Assembly: GCF_947242115.1 (NCBI RefSeq)
Contig: NC_074715.1
Location: 48,882,086-48,946,085, forward strand
Direction: 5' to 3'
DNA: 64,000 nt
DNA from: Biomphalaria glabrata
Lineage: Eukaryota; Mollusca; Gastropoda; Planorbidae
A model generated the notes under the pieces. The model saw only the letters and a list, made by a program, of their open reading frames with translations, was not told the DNA's origin and did not search any database. Below, piece by piece: positions 31,689-45,100 of the stretch. The translations under genes and the position numbers were made by a program. Within the stretch, counting starts at the first letter, position 1. Each line of letters starts with the position of its first letter.

Positions 31689-32165
31689 TCCTTTGTTGGA
31701 CCGTTAGGGCACCATGCAAGATTTGTCGACCGTCGTCCTCCATTCCTCTCTACCTTTTGCCTTAGAACCTCTTTCAATGGAATGCCCGTCCATTCTTTTA
31801 TGTTGTCTTCCCAACGCTTTCTCTGTCTGCCTCTTCTTCTTTTTCCTGGTACTGTTCCATGAAGGAAGGTATATGCGACCTCGAAGACCTTGTAATGTGG
31901 TCAAAAATTTTTAACTTGGGTTTTTTATACTATAGTTATAGCAGGTCATCATGGGGTCCAATCATTGCAGTAACCCTGTCTCTAATATAATAACTTGTGG
32001 TGCGGTCTTTAAATGTGATGCCTAGGATCCTTCTGTGGCATCTCAATTCCATTGCTAGGATCCTCTTCTCATGCTCTGCAGCCAGCGTCCAAGACTCGCA
32101 AGCTTATATAATGTGGCCATGACCAGTCTATGCCTTTGTCTTTCAATATTAAGTTTGGAATATAC
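31689..32165 (-). mobile_element. LINE-B (RTE-like) fragment, second copy
   Basis: Minus-strand pieces include ACESWTLAAEHEKRILAMEL-like sequence near 32040-32110 and TRKKKKRQTEKALGRQHKRM with REEWRTTVDKSCMVP at 31704-31850. These align with the LINE-B copy at 14035-14480. Confidence 0.75.
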
Positions 32166-32396
32166 TGCTGTGGGGCTGTGATGTTCGGGCCAGTAGTTCA
32201 GGTTTCGTTCCCTCCTCTGTATTTGAAGCTACTGACACTAGTGCCATATATCATGCCACAGAATTCTAAAAAAATTTGTTTATTTCATTTTTTTTTAATT
32301 TAGGCCTATCTCTTTTCCTCTTACGACTATTTATAAATATTATTATTAAAATGATCTTAAAATGTCCCTTTCGTACAACAATAGCAGACTTTTCTT

Positions 32397-32640
32397 ACCG
32401 TCTGCTCGTATCACTTACTGTGGGCCTACTGTTTAACTTGCAAATAGTCTGCTCGTATCACTTACTGTAGGCCTACTGTTTAACTTGCAAAATGTCTTCT
32501 CGTATCACTTAATGTAGGCCTACAGTTTAACTTGCAAATTGTTTTCTCGTATCACATACTGTAGGCCTACTGTTTCACTTGAAAATCGTCTGCTCGTATC
32601 ACTAACTGTAGGCCTACTGTTTCACTTGCAAATCGTCTGC
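32397..32640 (+). repeat. 47-bp tandem repeat, 5 units
   Basis: GTCTGCTCGTATCACTTACT then GTAGGCCTACTGTTTAACTT and GCAAATC recur every 47 bp (GTATCAC at 32408, 32455, 32502, 32549, 32596) with several substitutions, so it is older than the 30-bp array. Confidence 0.85.
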
Positions 32641-32744
32641 TTATTTTACGAAACCACGATGCAAGTTAAATTTGGTTTCGCGAATACAAAAAAAAAAGTT
32701 TCACCGTTTAATGTAATTAACAAACGTACCATTAGCCAGTAGCT

Positions 32745-34261
32745 AGCCAAAGTGACCATACGCCAGAACTCTGCAGCGCCCCCCTTCTACCCCTTTCCCC
32801 ACTAGTGAGAGGGTGTTTGTACAGTCCCTTGATGCCTGAGGCATGTCTGAATGCCTTTGGTAAATACGACATTGCTTGGCTTGGCCTGCCTCCACAAACA
32901 AATGGCAGGGCTCCCAGGACATTGGTCGCTCACTCCTTCCCTCATTCTTGTCAGTGAAACAGACAGGCTAAAGCCGCGTGCTGACTGGACAGCTCTTCGA
33001 TATCTTGAGATTTTTTTTATTATTAAGGGAGGTAATTCGTTAAACCGTATACCGATGACAATATCTACAATCTATTGCAACTTAAAGACATTCATGACTA
33101 ACAGTATGTGGTTTTGTTGATAATTAGAAATAAGCTGATCTAGAGAAGTTACACTTAAGGAATGAAAATGTGTTTGATCAAAGTTTCCTGACTGGCTCTT
33201 TAGTTTACGTATCGTGATAAACTAGATTTTAGCATCACAATCAGAAAATTAATAACTCTGTAAAAAGAGATGAATCAATACTCCACCAATGGAATAAAGC
33301 ATAGCTTACATCACATATAGGTCTGTCTTGTTTGAATAGTGCCCACACGAGCAACAAATGATCTAGAATCTAGGCCTATATAGCTTACTGAAATCACACT
33401 TACAATAGACATAATATCAAATATTTTTTTAAAGAAATAAATAAAAGTAATAAATTCAAATTTATGTTTGCTGATATCCTAGAAAAAGTATGCACACATG
33501 TAAATTTCATTTATATGTCTACGCCTAGATAAGAAACATAACACTGTTGTTTTTTTTCTAATTATTTTTTTCTTGTAATTGCCACGACTACATTAAATTT
33601 GGAGTAATATTTACTCCTCTTTATTTAAAATATAAAGGTCAGGCTGTGGTCCAATCATGGCGAGCTAGGGCATCTCTGAATTTTGGTAAACAGTGTGAAC
33701 GCGCCTTAAATCTAAACACAGCAGATTTTGAGTGTCGCAGCAGAAGACACGGCGTTTGAAAACTTTCTGACCACATGTGCAAAAACAAAGTTAGTGTGTT
33801 GTTGTTTTTTTTTCTTTACCTCTTGTTTCGAATAATTTTTTTTTGGGCTCCAATATTTGATCAGCCCTTTTGATTTCAGTCAAATATTTGAGTGCATTTT
33901 TTATTTCATTTTAGAATTTCGCAGGGCAAGTTTTGTGTAAGATATAGCTAGCAGCTTGTGGTTTTGTTGATATTTAGAAATTCGATAGATCTAGATCTAG
34001 AGTAGTTATACTTAGAGGATGATAGCGTGTTCGATGTTTCGTCAGCGTTTCCTGACTTACTTAATACTTTATGTAGCTTGATAGTAAGTTTTGATTGACC
34101 AATGATTTCTACTGGTGAAAATTTTGAGCTGTCAAATCTCTAGAAGTAAGCTTGAATAATGATATAAGGAGGTTTTCAAAGGCTTTTATATGTGGGATTA
34201 TGCGCATAAAATATGTGTATTTTTTAGTAGGAATGCCTACAATAAAAGGCTATAATAATAT
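32745..34261 (+). promoter_or_regulatory. upstream region of the SEA/EGF gene with an internal duplication
   Basis: The block 33105-33230 (GTGGTTTTGTTGATAATTAG, GATCTAGAGAAGTTACACTT) is repeated in diverged form at 33957-34090 (GTGGTTTTGTTGATATTTAG, GATCTAGAGTAGTTATACTT). Bases 32760-33000 are GC-richer than the surroundings. This may hold the promoter or 5' UTR exons of the gene starting at 34678, but no TSS or splice junction can be proved. Confidence 0.3.
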
Positions 34262-34437
34262 TTGTATATATAATGGGTATCTAACATTAGCTGGGGAAAA
34301 GTAAAGGCGGATGGTCGTTGCGCTGGCCACAAGACACTCTCGTTAACAGTGGGCCACAGAAACAGATGACCTTTACATCATCTGCCCCATAGATCGCAAG
34401 GTCTGAATTGGGAACTTTACTTTTATATAATATATAT
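34262..34437 (+). mobile_element. SINE-A, 3' two-thirds
   Basis: TAACATTAGCTGGGGAAAAG, GATGGTCGTTGCGCTGGCCA and CATCATCTGCCCCATAGATC are the SINE-A body. The tRNA-like head is missing. It ends about 240 bp before the SEA/EGF gene's start codon. Confidence 0.75.
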
Positions 34438-34677
34438 ATAATATATAGGATAACTAAAAAAATATACTTTTGTATAATTACATAACCAGGAAATGAATAT
34501 ATTTGAAAGAAAAGAACACATTTTAAGGGTATAGGTCTAAAACAACGTGAAAGGATATAAAAATGCACTGTAAGGATATGAACACATTTGATGGATACAT
34601 TCTGAAGGAAAGCATTGGCTGTGGCGCATCTCATAGTTACGTTGCTTGGAGTCTTCACTGACCAGCTGCACATAATT

Positions 34678-37600
34678 ATGGCCACTGCCCTACCGTTGTG
34701 CATAATTCTACTTGGATGTTGTCTTTGCCTTGAAGGTAACATGCTCTCTATGTCTTGTTAATAAAAACCCTGTGATATTTGTGATGATTATTAACTTCAA
34801 TTTGTGTTATTGAATTTTTTTTTAAGTAACAGCCTCACACCATTAGTGACATATTGTTAATCTTTAGATAAAAAAAATATATTTTAGGTCTAGATTGTGT
34901 GTATGTATTAAAATTATACTTATTATAAAAGCGACTTTGTGCAGCAACAAATACATTTTCTCTGACGTAGAAGAAATAAATGTAATATGTAGTTTTTACT
35001 TTGGTTAAACGCTTAAGTGTACCACAACATTACAAAGGAATACATGCGAATAGCCGTGCTTAGCGTCAAAGAAAGTAGTTATTACACTCACTTTTCCAAT
35101 TATAAAATAAAATTATTACTCTCCTTTCTATAGGGGGTGTTTTAGGGCCAAACTTTGACCAGTCGGTATTGAAGTGTTTTCTAGTAGTCAGGTCAAATTA
35201 AATCTAAATAAAGAAGAGAAAGTGATGCAGGGACATTCGAGGTACACACAGCGCACGCACGTCTGTAACGGACGTGATCTCCGTAAGATCATTTTCGTGT
35301 TATGTAAGACGCCTTACCGCGGATTGTTGTTTTTTTTTACATTTATTACACAAAAGTCGTCAAAATAACGGGAAAATGTCAATCCTTTTGATACAAGAAA
35401 GTCGTCAACATAACGGGAAAATGTCAATCCTTTTGATACAAGAAAGTCGAGAAGAATCATTGTTTTACAAAAAGGTTTTCAATCAATATTATTTTTGCAA
35501 ACGCATCTTGGTGACAACAGTACTCAATTTAAAATGTCCTCATTAGAAGATGAATCGACTTTTACTTCTTTTTTTTTTGAAACATTGGTAAAAATATCAT
35601 TTTATTTGGTTATCTTATCTTCTTCTTATCTTATATAATAGGCCTACAGACGTTTCTTCAAAAAAAGAAGATGATTACGTCCTACGCGTCATGCATCTAG
35701 TCTTGCTTGTTAACCAATGACTTCAATTCTGCCAAGCCATTCCATGCTCTAATAGCACTAGGGAAGAAGGAGTATTTGTACTAATTTGTCCTAGTATATG
35801 GAACGAAGAATGTGCCTTTATCTTTGTGTCTTTCTGAGTAATTTATTAGATTTTGTTAATATTTAAACATTGATTGATAACCACAATGATAACATATATA
35901 TTTAACCTTAAAAGATGAATTAAACGGATTCCCCTCCCCAACTACTTTCCCTAATGAGGCGCGCCACACAGTTTGAAAAACGCTGATAGTCCCAGAGTAA
36001 CAGTTTTACCCTATAAGAGTTGAAACTGCATCATACCACGTAGCCTTGTTTATAATATTTAATTATTTACTTTTTTTTTCAGTAGCAAAAGGGCAACCTT
36101 ATTATGATCCCGAAGGCAACTACTATGATCTCAATCCGTCCGCCCCGGACGTCGGCGTCACGTCCGAGCCTTCTACAGCATTGGCGAAAACGACTTCACG
36201 AGCCAGCGGCAACGACTCCAAAGACTCACACCCGGGTGTTTCCGGAAGTCACTATTACGACGAGTTCATGCGACGCGACGATGTTCCGGACGTGAAGTAC
36301 CTGGAAGACACGGGTGCCAGCAAAGAGGAGGAGGATTACGCGCCCCTGCCCAGGGCAATGGAGCCAGAGATGATCTTCAACCACGCCTACAAGAACAACG
36401 CCACACAGCCGCCTCGCAGCACGTTCGCCCAGACGGATGGGCTTATGGTGCGAATCTCGAATCGCACCCAACACGAGGCTGGAAACATTTCCTGTGACGT
36501 GGTGAGCAATGCCGGATGTGACGTCATACACTACGAACGGTGCGACCCAAAAACGAGATCGTGCCAGTGTCTGAAAGGCTTTTTACGCGAGACAGCTGCA
36601 GGCGGGCAAGGAGCTTGTAAAGGTAAAGACTTTGCAGAAGTGGTATTTAAGATTTTGATACGTTCATTTGGAAAGCAAATTTTAAACAAACTTGGCTGTC
36701 CAAATATTAAGCATCAGACATCATGGTTGTAGGCGGTACCTGAAGTTTTTGGCGCAGCTGGTTTGACGCGAGCTGTTTTAGCGCAGTGAACGTTTTGGAG
36801 CGATTTTCTGACGATAACTTAAGAACGACGTAGCTATTTATTAAAGTTTATTTCACTATTATCTTATCTTATCTTATATAATACAGGCGTTACTTCAAAA
36901 AAGAAGATGATTACGTCCTACGCGTCATGCATTTAGTCATGCATATTAACCAATGACTTAAATTCTGCCAAGTCACTGGTTTTCCTGGCTAGCTCAGGCA
37001 ATCCATTCCATGCTCTAATAGCACTATTACTATGTATGCATGAATTCTACCGCCATCCATAGTGTTTCTTGATAAAAGTTTGGATTATTTTATGAAAATC
37101 TAATAAGTCAGATACTTAGACCATGGTTATGACATGCTTTCCCCTCCCCTTAAATTCTACGTGAGTTTTGTCAAGCGCACTGGATGACATCTCTTGATTT
37201 CTATTTCCAAAAAAAAAAAAAAACATTTTATTTTTAGATATTGACGTTTGTTTAATGTCCGCGCAAAGTCAGAAACTTTTTAAAAGACAGATTTTATTTG
37301 GAAAAAAAATATTTTGGGTTTGGGTGTTTTGAGTAACACGATTTCTCTTGATGCAGATAAAGGTGAACATCTGAAGACAAAACCTACATTCAGCATTATT
37401 AAAAGAAATTTCTATAAATCAAATAAGAACATAAAACTAAAATGTTATTTAACCTTGGTTAGGCCAATAATAGAATATGCATCCCCTGTTTGGGACCCCT
37501 CAACTCAAGAAGACATTAAGAAACTGGAACAGACACAAAATAGAGCATTGAGATTCATAACAAACGAATATCACATTTGACTAGAGTAACACCTTTAGAT

Positions 37601-40600
37601 TTTTTTCTCTTATAAAATACAGAGGTTACTTCAAAAAAGAAAATGATTACGTCCTACCCGTCATGCATTTAGTCATGCATGTTAACCAATGACCTTAATT
37701 CTGCCAAGTCACTGGTTTTCCTGGCTAGCTCAGGCAACCCATTCCATGCTCTAATAGCACTAGGGAAGAAGGAGCATTTGTACAAATTAGTCATATCATA
37801 TGAAACAATAAATGTGTCTTTCTTTCTTTGTTTCACGCTGTTTTTGTTTGTAAATTAGCTTAATTACTTAAATACTTTTGAAAAAAAAAAGCTCCAGTCA
37901 ATAAATAAACATGCACAAGCCAAAATTTTAAAGATGATTATGTGAAACACAAATTAACATATCTATGCAATAAATGATGTATCACATTGATGAATGGACA
38001 TTGATGAATGGACATTGATGAATGGACATTGCTATAATCCTCACAAAGTTAAGATGTTAACAGACATAACAATAATTTCTTACATACCTAATTTATTTCC
38101 GAATCTAATGAACCAAACAAACGGCTTTATTTTTCATATAGGCCCAATAAGTAATGACCGATATTTTTAAACTATATTAAACTATACCTGATTTATAGGC
38201 TAATATACATTCTCCCCCCCCCCCTCCCCAGCCCCACGACAAAGAAGCTTCAATAACTTTTACTATTTCATGCACGCATACTGTGAACGAATGATGGCTG
38301 CCTGGTCATGTGGTATTGTCTCAGGAAATGTAGTCTCGAAAGTCCTGGGTTCAAACCCTTCCCGCAGCGATCCCCCGCTATTCTGTGGGAGGCTTGTGTT
38401 AGGATGTTATAATTCTGAGGGAACATTTGAAACAAGTCAAACTTAAAAGGTATGAAAGATCAAATTTCTACCTGTGACCATTGTTAATACACTCTTAAAT
38501 ACAAGTTGAAATAGATAAACAACAAGGCCGATGAACTAAACACACACACAGGCTTTCTTCAACCACATTAGATAACCAACAGCAACACACACTTCCTTAT
38601 CCGCTGAGCCTAAGGGGATTAACTCTCACACAGCATTACATCACATATCAACAAATGATATTAACATAAGTATCTCCCAAGTTTAAAAAAATAATACAAT
38701 GAACATTAAATAATGTTACTAAAACATTTCGCGTCACAACGTCCTCAGCGGCAAAAAGGCTGCGCCTGTATGTCCTGCTTCGGGTTGTAGGACATGAAAT
38801 TTGTTGAGTTGATTTGAGCCAGATTCAAAGTTAAATCAAAATGTCGTGAAATCAACAAAGTTCCATACTTCAAAACTTGCAGGACAGGCAATAATCTCCA
38901 ATCTTCAATAAGAATAAACAAAAATATAAATATACATGTGTCCTGCTATTTAAATGTGTCCTGCTATTTAAATGTGTCCTGCTATTTAAATACGTCCTGC
39001 TGTTTAAATGTGTCCTGCTATTTAAATACGTCCTGCTGTTTAAATGTGTCCTGCTATTTAAATTGGTCCTGCTATTTAAATGTGTCCTGCTATTTAAATG
39101 TGTCCTGCTATTTAAATTGGTCCTGCTATTTAAATTGGTCCTGCTATTTAAATGTGTCCTGCTATTTAAATTGGTCCTGCTGTTTAAATGTGTCCTGCTA
39201 TTTAAATGTGTCCTGCTATTTAAATGTGTCCTGCTATTTAAATTGGTCCTGCTATTTAAATGTGTCCTGCTATTTAAATTGGTCCTGCTATTTAAATGTG
39301 TCCTGCTATTTAAATTGGTCCTGCTATTTAAATGTGTCCTGCTATTTAAATGTGTCCTGCTATTTAAATTGGTCCTGCTATTTAAATGTGTCCTGCTATT
39401 TAAATTGGTCCTGCTATTTAAATGTGTCCTGCTATTTAAATGTGTCTTGCTATTTAAATTGGTCCTGCTATTTAAATACGTCCTGCTATTTAAATGTGCC
39501 CTGCTTTTTAAATGTGTCCTGCTATTTAAATTGGTCCTGCTATTTAAATACGTCCTGCTTTTTAAATGTGTCCTGCTATTTAAATGTGTCCTGCTATTTA
39601 AATCGGTAAAATGCTGATAGAGTTCAATATAAAAGACGAAAGAAATATATATATTTTTTTGCTTTTCCAAAGCTGCCAGTTTCTATCATGGTCATCTGAC
39701 TGTCAATGCCCCAGGAGTTGACCAAAGTTACTCCGTAGAACAGCTTCAGCCAATCAAGTGGAGGCTGATGACCTTGGTAAGAGCGTGTTTCATCCCTTTA
39801 CACTGTTAAAATAACACATAAGATCTAAATCATGTATAATATAATAGGGTTACCAACGTTGGCTGAAGGAGGACATATCCTCCATTTTGAGGTCGCGTCC
39901 TCCGCCCAGCAGGCATTGACCTAAAATGTCCGGCTTTTACTCTATAGTTTAGTTCCATTACATATTATTTATCCATCAGTCAAATCTAATCCTTCACATC
40001 TTCTGGTTTGCACAAACTCAACGTATAAATGATGTAGGCATTGTGTCATGCGCATAGTACCTAAGGCGGTCCTAAGGGATTGAGGTCTAAATGTACATGA
40101 CGCTCAGTTTGTATGACAAGTATTGAAACTTGAAATCATTTGCAGGACAAAAAAAGATTAAACGTTTTGTTGTTTTGACAACCTACCTTCTTCATCGATA
40201 GTTATGTTCTTATATATTTCACGTGAAACAAGCGATAAGGAACTTATCATCAAGTTCTGTACATTTTTCTTAAGTGCTTTCACTAATTAACGCACAGTCG
40301 CAACACGGAGGAAAAAAAAAGAGAGAACTCTTCATGAATCATTCATAAAAATTGGTATCACGCAATACAATTGGAAGATGTTTCCCCTGAGAAATATGAT
40401 GCTTTCAAATTGTAGTTTTACAGCCTATTTTTTACTTACATCTTTCAACTATTAAATTGCAAGCTTAAGTTTTAAAGATTACATACTATTGTTTGTGTGT
40501 CTTCTTTTTAAAAAAAACCCGTCTTCCTTTTAAAAAAATACATTTGTAAATCGCGTCTTTAACTCCTATAAGCATAGTCAGTGCGTTCTGATTAATTTCT

Positions 40601-42113
40601 CTTGTGGATCTGTAGGGGAAGGGGCTTCCGTGCTGCCTTTAGGCGCTCGCAGCAAACACAACTCTGCTCGACACAGTATTCAAACCCGAGACCTCTTGAT
40701 AGGTGGCCAAGCAGCTTTATACCATACATTCCAAATCCTTTCTGTTCTGCTTCGAGCCTGTTGATGTCTGGTAACCCTAATCATCTAATGATTGAAAATT
40801 TAGTTAAGAAAAGATGAACAACGATAATGATAATAATAAATGCAGCAACTTTTAAACTGTAAACAACTGTAAACTTTTAAAGATATTTGGTGGTGAAATA
40901 AAAATGGTTTGAGACTTCACGCGATGCTCACATTGTCTCTATAAACTTGTTCTTGTTATAACATTCTTCTTATGCTTTTTTTTTTTTTGGGGGGGGGGGG
41001 GGGGGCTTATGCCTCTTTTTTTTGCTTACGCCTCTATTTTTTTGCTTACGCCTCTATTTTTTGGCTTACGCCTCTTTTTTTTTTGCTTATGCCTCTTCTT
41101 TTGGGCTTACGCCTCTTTTTGGGGGCTTCATGCCTCTTTTTGGTTCTTCCGGCTTCATATCGTTTTCTTTGGTGGTCACCTACCACCGATATGAATTGTT
41201 TCCATTGAATAGTCTTAAAACAATCTTAATGTCTTCTCCTACGTTCTGGCTACACATTTTATCTACCCCATGACACTTTTGCTGTCCCAAGATTCAACTC
41301 ACTTTTACGAAGCAGAACATCCGGGGCGTATTAGATCTCGACATTCACTCCATCGAGAAGCAAGGTCAGCGAATGACATTGAAGTTTGAGCTCACCATGG
41401 ACAAGTCCTTGACCTCCGGACTGGGAGAAATACAAAATGTACTAAGCCAGCAGTTGATGGTGACCCCGAGGGGCGACATGCTCCTAGAATCTGAAGTGAA
41501 AGGGGCATTAGTCAACAACAGCGAATATTCTAGTTTGTTCTCTCCCCTTGTTGGTAAGTTACTGTGTTACTGTCAAGAAATCAGTTCTTAAGTAAAATGC
41601 TGTTAGAAAAAAAAAGAGTTATAGGTCTACATTGGAAAAATATGTCACTACATGTGATCAAAGTAATCATTGTACTCTTTTACAAAATGCTCTACTGGCT
41701 CGTTTTTAAAGAATAATAAATGAAAAGAAAAAAATCTTTAAAAAAACAAAGGTTATTTGAGGGGAAGAACCGCCTGATCACTGTCACATATCTCAATACT
41801 GCGGGAATAAGCTTCCTTTTTCTATTTACAAAAATTAATAAATTGCCCACTAATTGAATAAATAATAACGTTAATTTTCTTTCTTGATTCATGTATTGCC
41901 ATCGACTATGAATAAATAAGCAAAATTTCTACTTGATCCGATAATGGGAAGTTAAAAAAAAAGAATTTTATTAGTCGAAACAAAAGGAAATTCAGACTAC
42001 AATTTTTCCCCTCAGCTTTACTATTTAAAAAAAACACTATTCCTATGTGTTTTCATATATTACCTAGCTATCTTTCTATCTATCTATTAGATAGATAGAT
42101 AATAGATAGATAA

Positions 42114-42146
<33 letters not shown>

Positions 42147-45100
42147 ATAGTAGGCTATGACAACATTCTCCTATTCTGCCAGAAATTAACCCCTGCATCA
42201 ACAGTGATCACAACTATTGCAGCACGCACGCTATTTGTTCTTACGTTGGCGACGCTGTGACCTGTCAATGTGAGAATGGCTTTGATGACCCTACACCTAA
42301 CCTATATAGACTTCCCGGTGAACATTGTGTGGGTAAGTCACAGACTCACTATTGTGTCCTCAGTTAAAATATATAAAAGAACGAAATGTATACACCGCAG
42401 CTACATCCTTTGATTTATTTCCAGATGTATCACAATATACTCGCTTGAAAACTCCAAGATGTACCCTAACCAATTCTAATAAGGTTCAAATATAAGCCCA
42501 TCGTGGACATCTATGTGACAATGTCCTGCTACCATTCCAAAAAGTTTTTTTTTGTTTTTACACTTCACCATACATACTATTGGCCCGAGTACTTTGTACA
42601 TAAAAAAAAACGAATTCGAACAGCTATTTCGTATTTTGAGGTAAAAAGAGAGAAAGGGGGACTGGACCTCTAGTCCTTCTTTTCCTGGACGTCTGATAAC
42701 CTATCGTATGTAAAATACTCCACAACTTTTTGTCTTTGAGAGGCGCCACAGCATCGTGATTCTACTTAATAGATTGAAAACAGAAAACTAGTTTTACATG
42801 TGTGGCTTGATGATGATGCTAAGACTAACGAGCATTTGACACATCATCGCGCCAAAGTCGTGTTTAAAATGTCTGTTTAAGTTGTGCTTTATAAAAAACA
42901 CTTGTAGAATTTACAGGAGCACTTATTGTGGATTTAGTTTTTAGACATTTATGCTACTACATGTTCTATTTCCTTATCTACTCTCATTCTATCCAGTTTC
43001 TTGCTGCTGCTGTGTAGGCTTCTTTTTGCAGATTTACAATAGGTAGAGTGAGCATGCATAGTTTACCCATGAACAATGCTGGTTCTTGTCAGTCTGACCC
43101 AGACTTTCCTAGTAATAATTTGGAACAAGTCAATGGCAAGAAAGCTATATATTTCTAAATTCACCCCCCCCCCCTTTTTTTTTAAATAGTGGTTTGCCAA
43201 AAAGAGATATCTGCTTTTATTTATGACATTTATATTTTTGCTAGAAAAATGTCATTGTCAAAATGGTGGGCTATGTGTAGATGACGACATCTTATCTGGT
43301 ACTAAACAATGCAGGTGAGTCTGTGAGAAAAGAAATTACATTTTTTTAAAGAGTTCATTTATTTTATTTAATTGAGCAATTACATGATATGTGTATAATA
43401 AACACAATGTAATACTATTACTACTTGTCTAACTTCAGCTGCTTAAAATGGTATTTTGGAACACAGTGTGAAATTGACGGAAAAGGTAAATATATATGTA
43501 TATCACTATATGTCTAATCTAGTTATAACAAAGCTTTTATTTCTAATTTCAGTTTTCACCACCTTTGTCGTTTTTTTGTTATCTTGGTTTTAGGTCCTCA
43601 ACACTGAAATTACCATATACCTATTACGTCTATTTACTTATGTATGGATATAGCAATGTATTTTATGACTTCTTTTGTCTTAAGAGAAATACATAAATTA
43701 GAAAAATAAATAATAATACCAATGGAATATGATACTTTAATATTTATTCATTGTTTGGGATATTTGAACTTAAGAGAATACAATAAAAAGACTATATTGC
43801 CCAAAGTCAATCTTTTTTTTTTTTTGTGTTAGCCTATTTCTTCTTCTAGCCAGCTTTTTGCTGCTGAGCTATATTCTGTCATCTGTTTCTATGGCTGATG
43901 GTTTATGATGGTGTCATGTGGCCAGCACAGTGACCGACTGTCTTTACTTTCCCAACTTATGTTAGGAGTTGGGTGAACTCAGTTGCATCCTAAAAATCCT
44001 GAAGTTTAAAATCTTAGCCTTCACTGAGATTCAAAGTTTCAAATCCCAAGACCCCTCAGTAAGAAAGCCAAGCACATTACCACTCAGCAGCCATGACCCA
44101 CTGTCTTTTTTGATTATTTAAGTTTAAAGGTGAATATGCAAAGAATCCACTTTGATTAATCAAATAGTGCCATAGTTTTTTTTCTGTTTATATTTTATAG
44201 AAGTTCTGGTGATCTGCTGCAGCAGCATTGGGAGCCTGGTTGTCCTTAGCCTTCTGCTATGTTGCTGTTACTACTTTTGCAGCAAACACAAAGACAGGTA
44301 ACATTTTTGAAAGATTCATGAAAGAATTTTTATAACATTGTTCTTTTTTCACAAAGTGTTGACACTTTAAATAAACTTACTATAGATTTTACTGTTTTGG
44401 CCTGGCATATTTAAGTTAAAGTGCTGGCATTTCTTTATTGTCATATTATTATGTTAACATATACACAGCAATTAAACAACTAGAAATCCACTGGGTGGTT
44501 GCTAGAAAAATGGAAAATTTGAGAATCAGATGCAATCATGAATGTAAAGGTCATCTGTTTCTGTGGTCCACGGTTAATGAGAGTGTCATGTGATCAGCAC
44601 AACGACCAACCATCTTTACTTTTCCCCAACTAATGTCAGTACCCATTACAGTTGTGTGGACTCAGAGGCACCCAAAGATCCCAAAATTAAAAATCCCAGT
44701 CTTTACCAGGATTTGAAGATGGGACTCTCGGTTCAAAAGCCAGCTTTACCACTAAGTCCAGACTTAAATATCGTGGATTACTGCTTTTGAATCTTGTTAT
44801 TAACAGAGCTTCAAAATTGTGGATGTTACATTAACTCTATTGATTTGAAAACAAGCTTTGGAAGAGCTTGGAATGATGTCTCACAAGTTACTCTTCAAAA
44901 CAGTACAGGAGCTTGGATTTCTAGGTTAAGACACAGCTCTGAAGTGCATGGATGACATTTTGAAAATCTATGAATGTACTATAATATACGTCTTTAAAAA
45001 TCTTTGTGAAAGTTATTCTTTGTAAACATAATAATTATTATGATAATGATAATAATGTAACATTTTTACACCAACCAAAACATAGAAAGAAAAAAAAGCT

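Noticed and set aside
34434-34460. TATA box for the SEA/EGF gene
   Set aside because: The TATATATAATATA run is an AT microsatellite at a SINE tail, about 220 bp from the ATG, without other promoter evidence.
34287-34742. 151-codon minus-strand frame
   Set aside because: Runs through a SINE-A fragment and antisense to the signal-peptide exon of the SEA/EGF gene.
36046-36082. Alternative start of the SEA/EGF protein at 36046
   Set aside because: The stretch is the polypyrimidine tract of an acceptor (AG at 36081-36082); the exon at 34678-34735 supplies a signal peptide in matching phase.
38870-39670. Open frames of 266 (-), 223 (+) and 184 (+) codons
   Set aside because: All come from the 18-bp tandem repeat, whose length keeps frames open; no splice sites, start context or unique sequence supports a gene.
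40972-41273. Three overlapping frames rich in Phe/Leu
   Set aside because: Translations of the GCTTACGCCTC plus T-run repeat.
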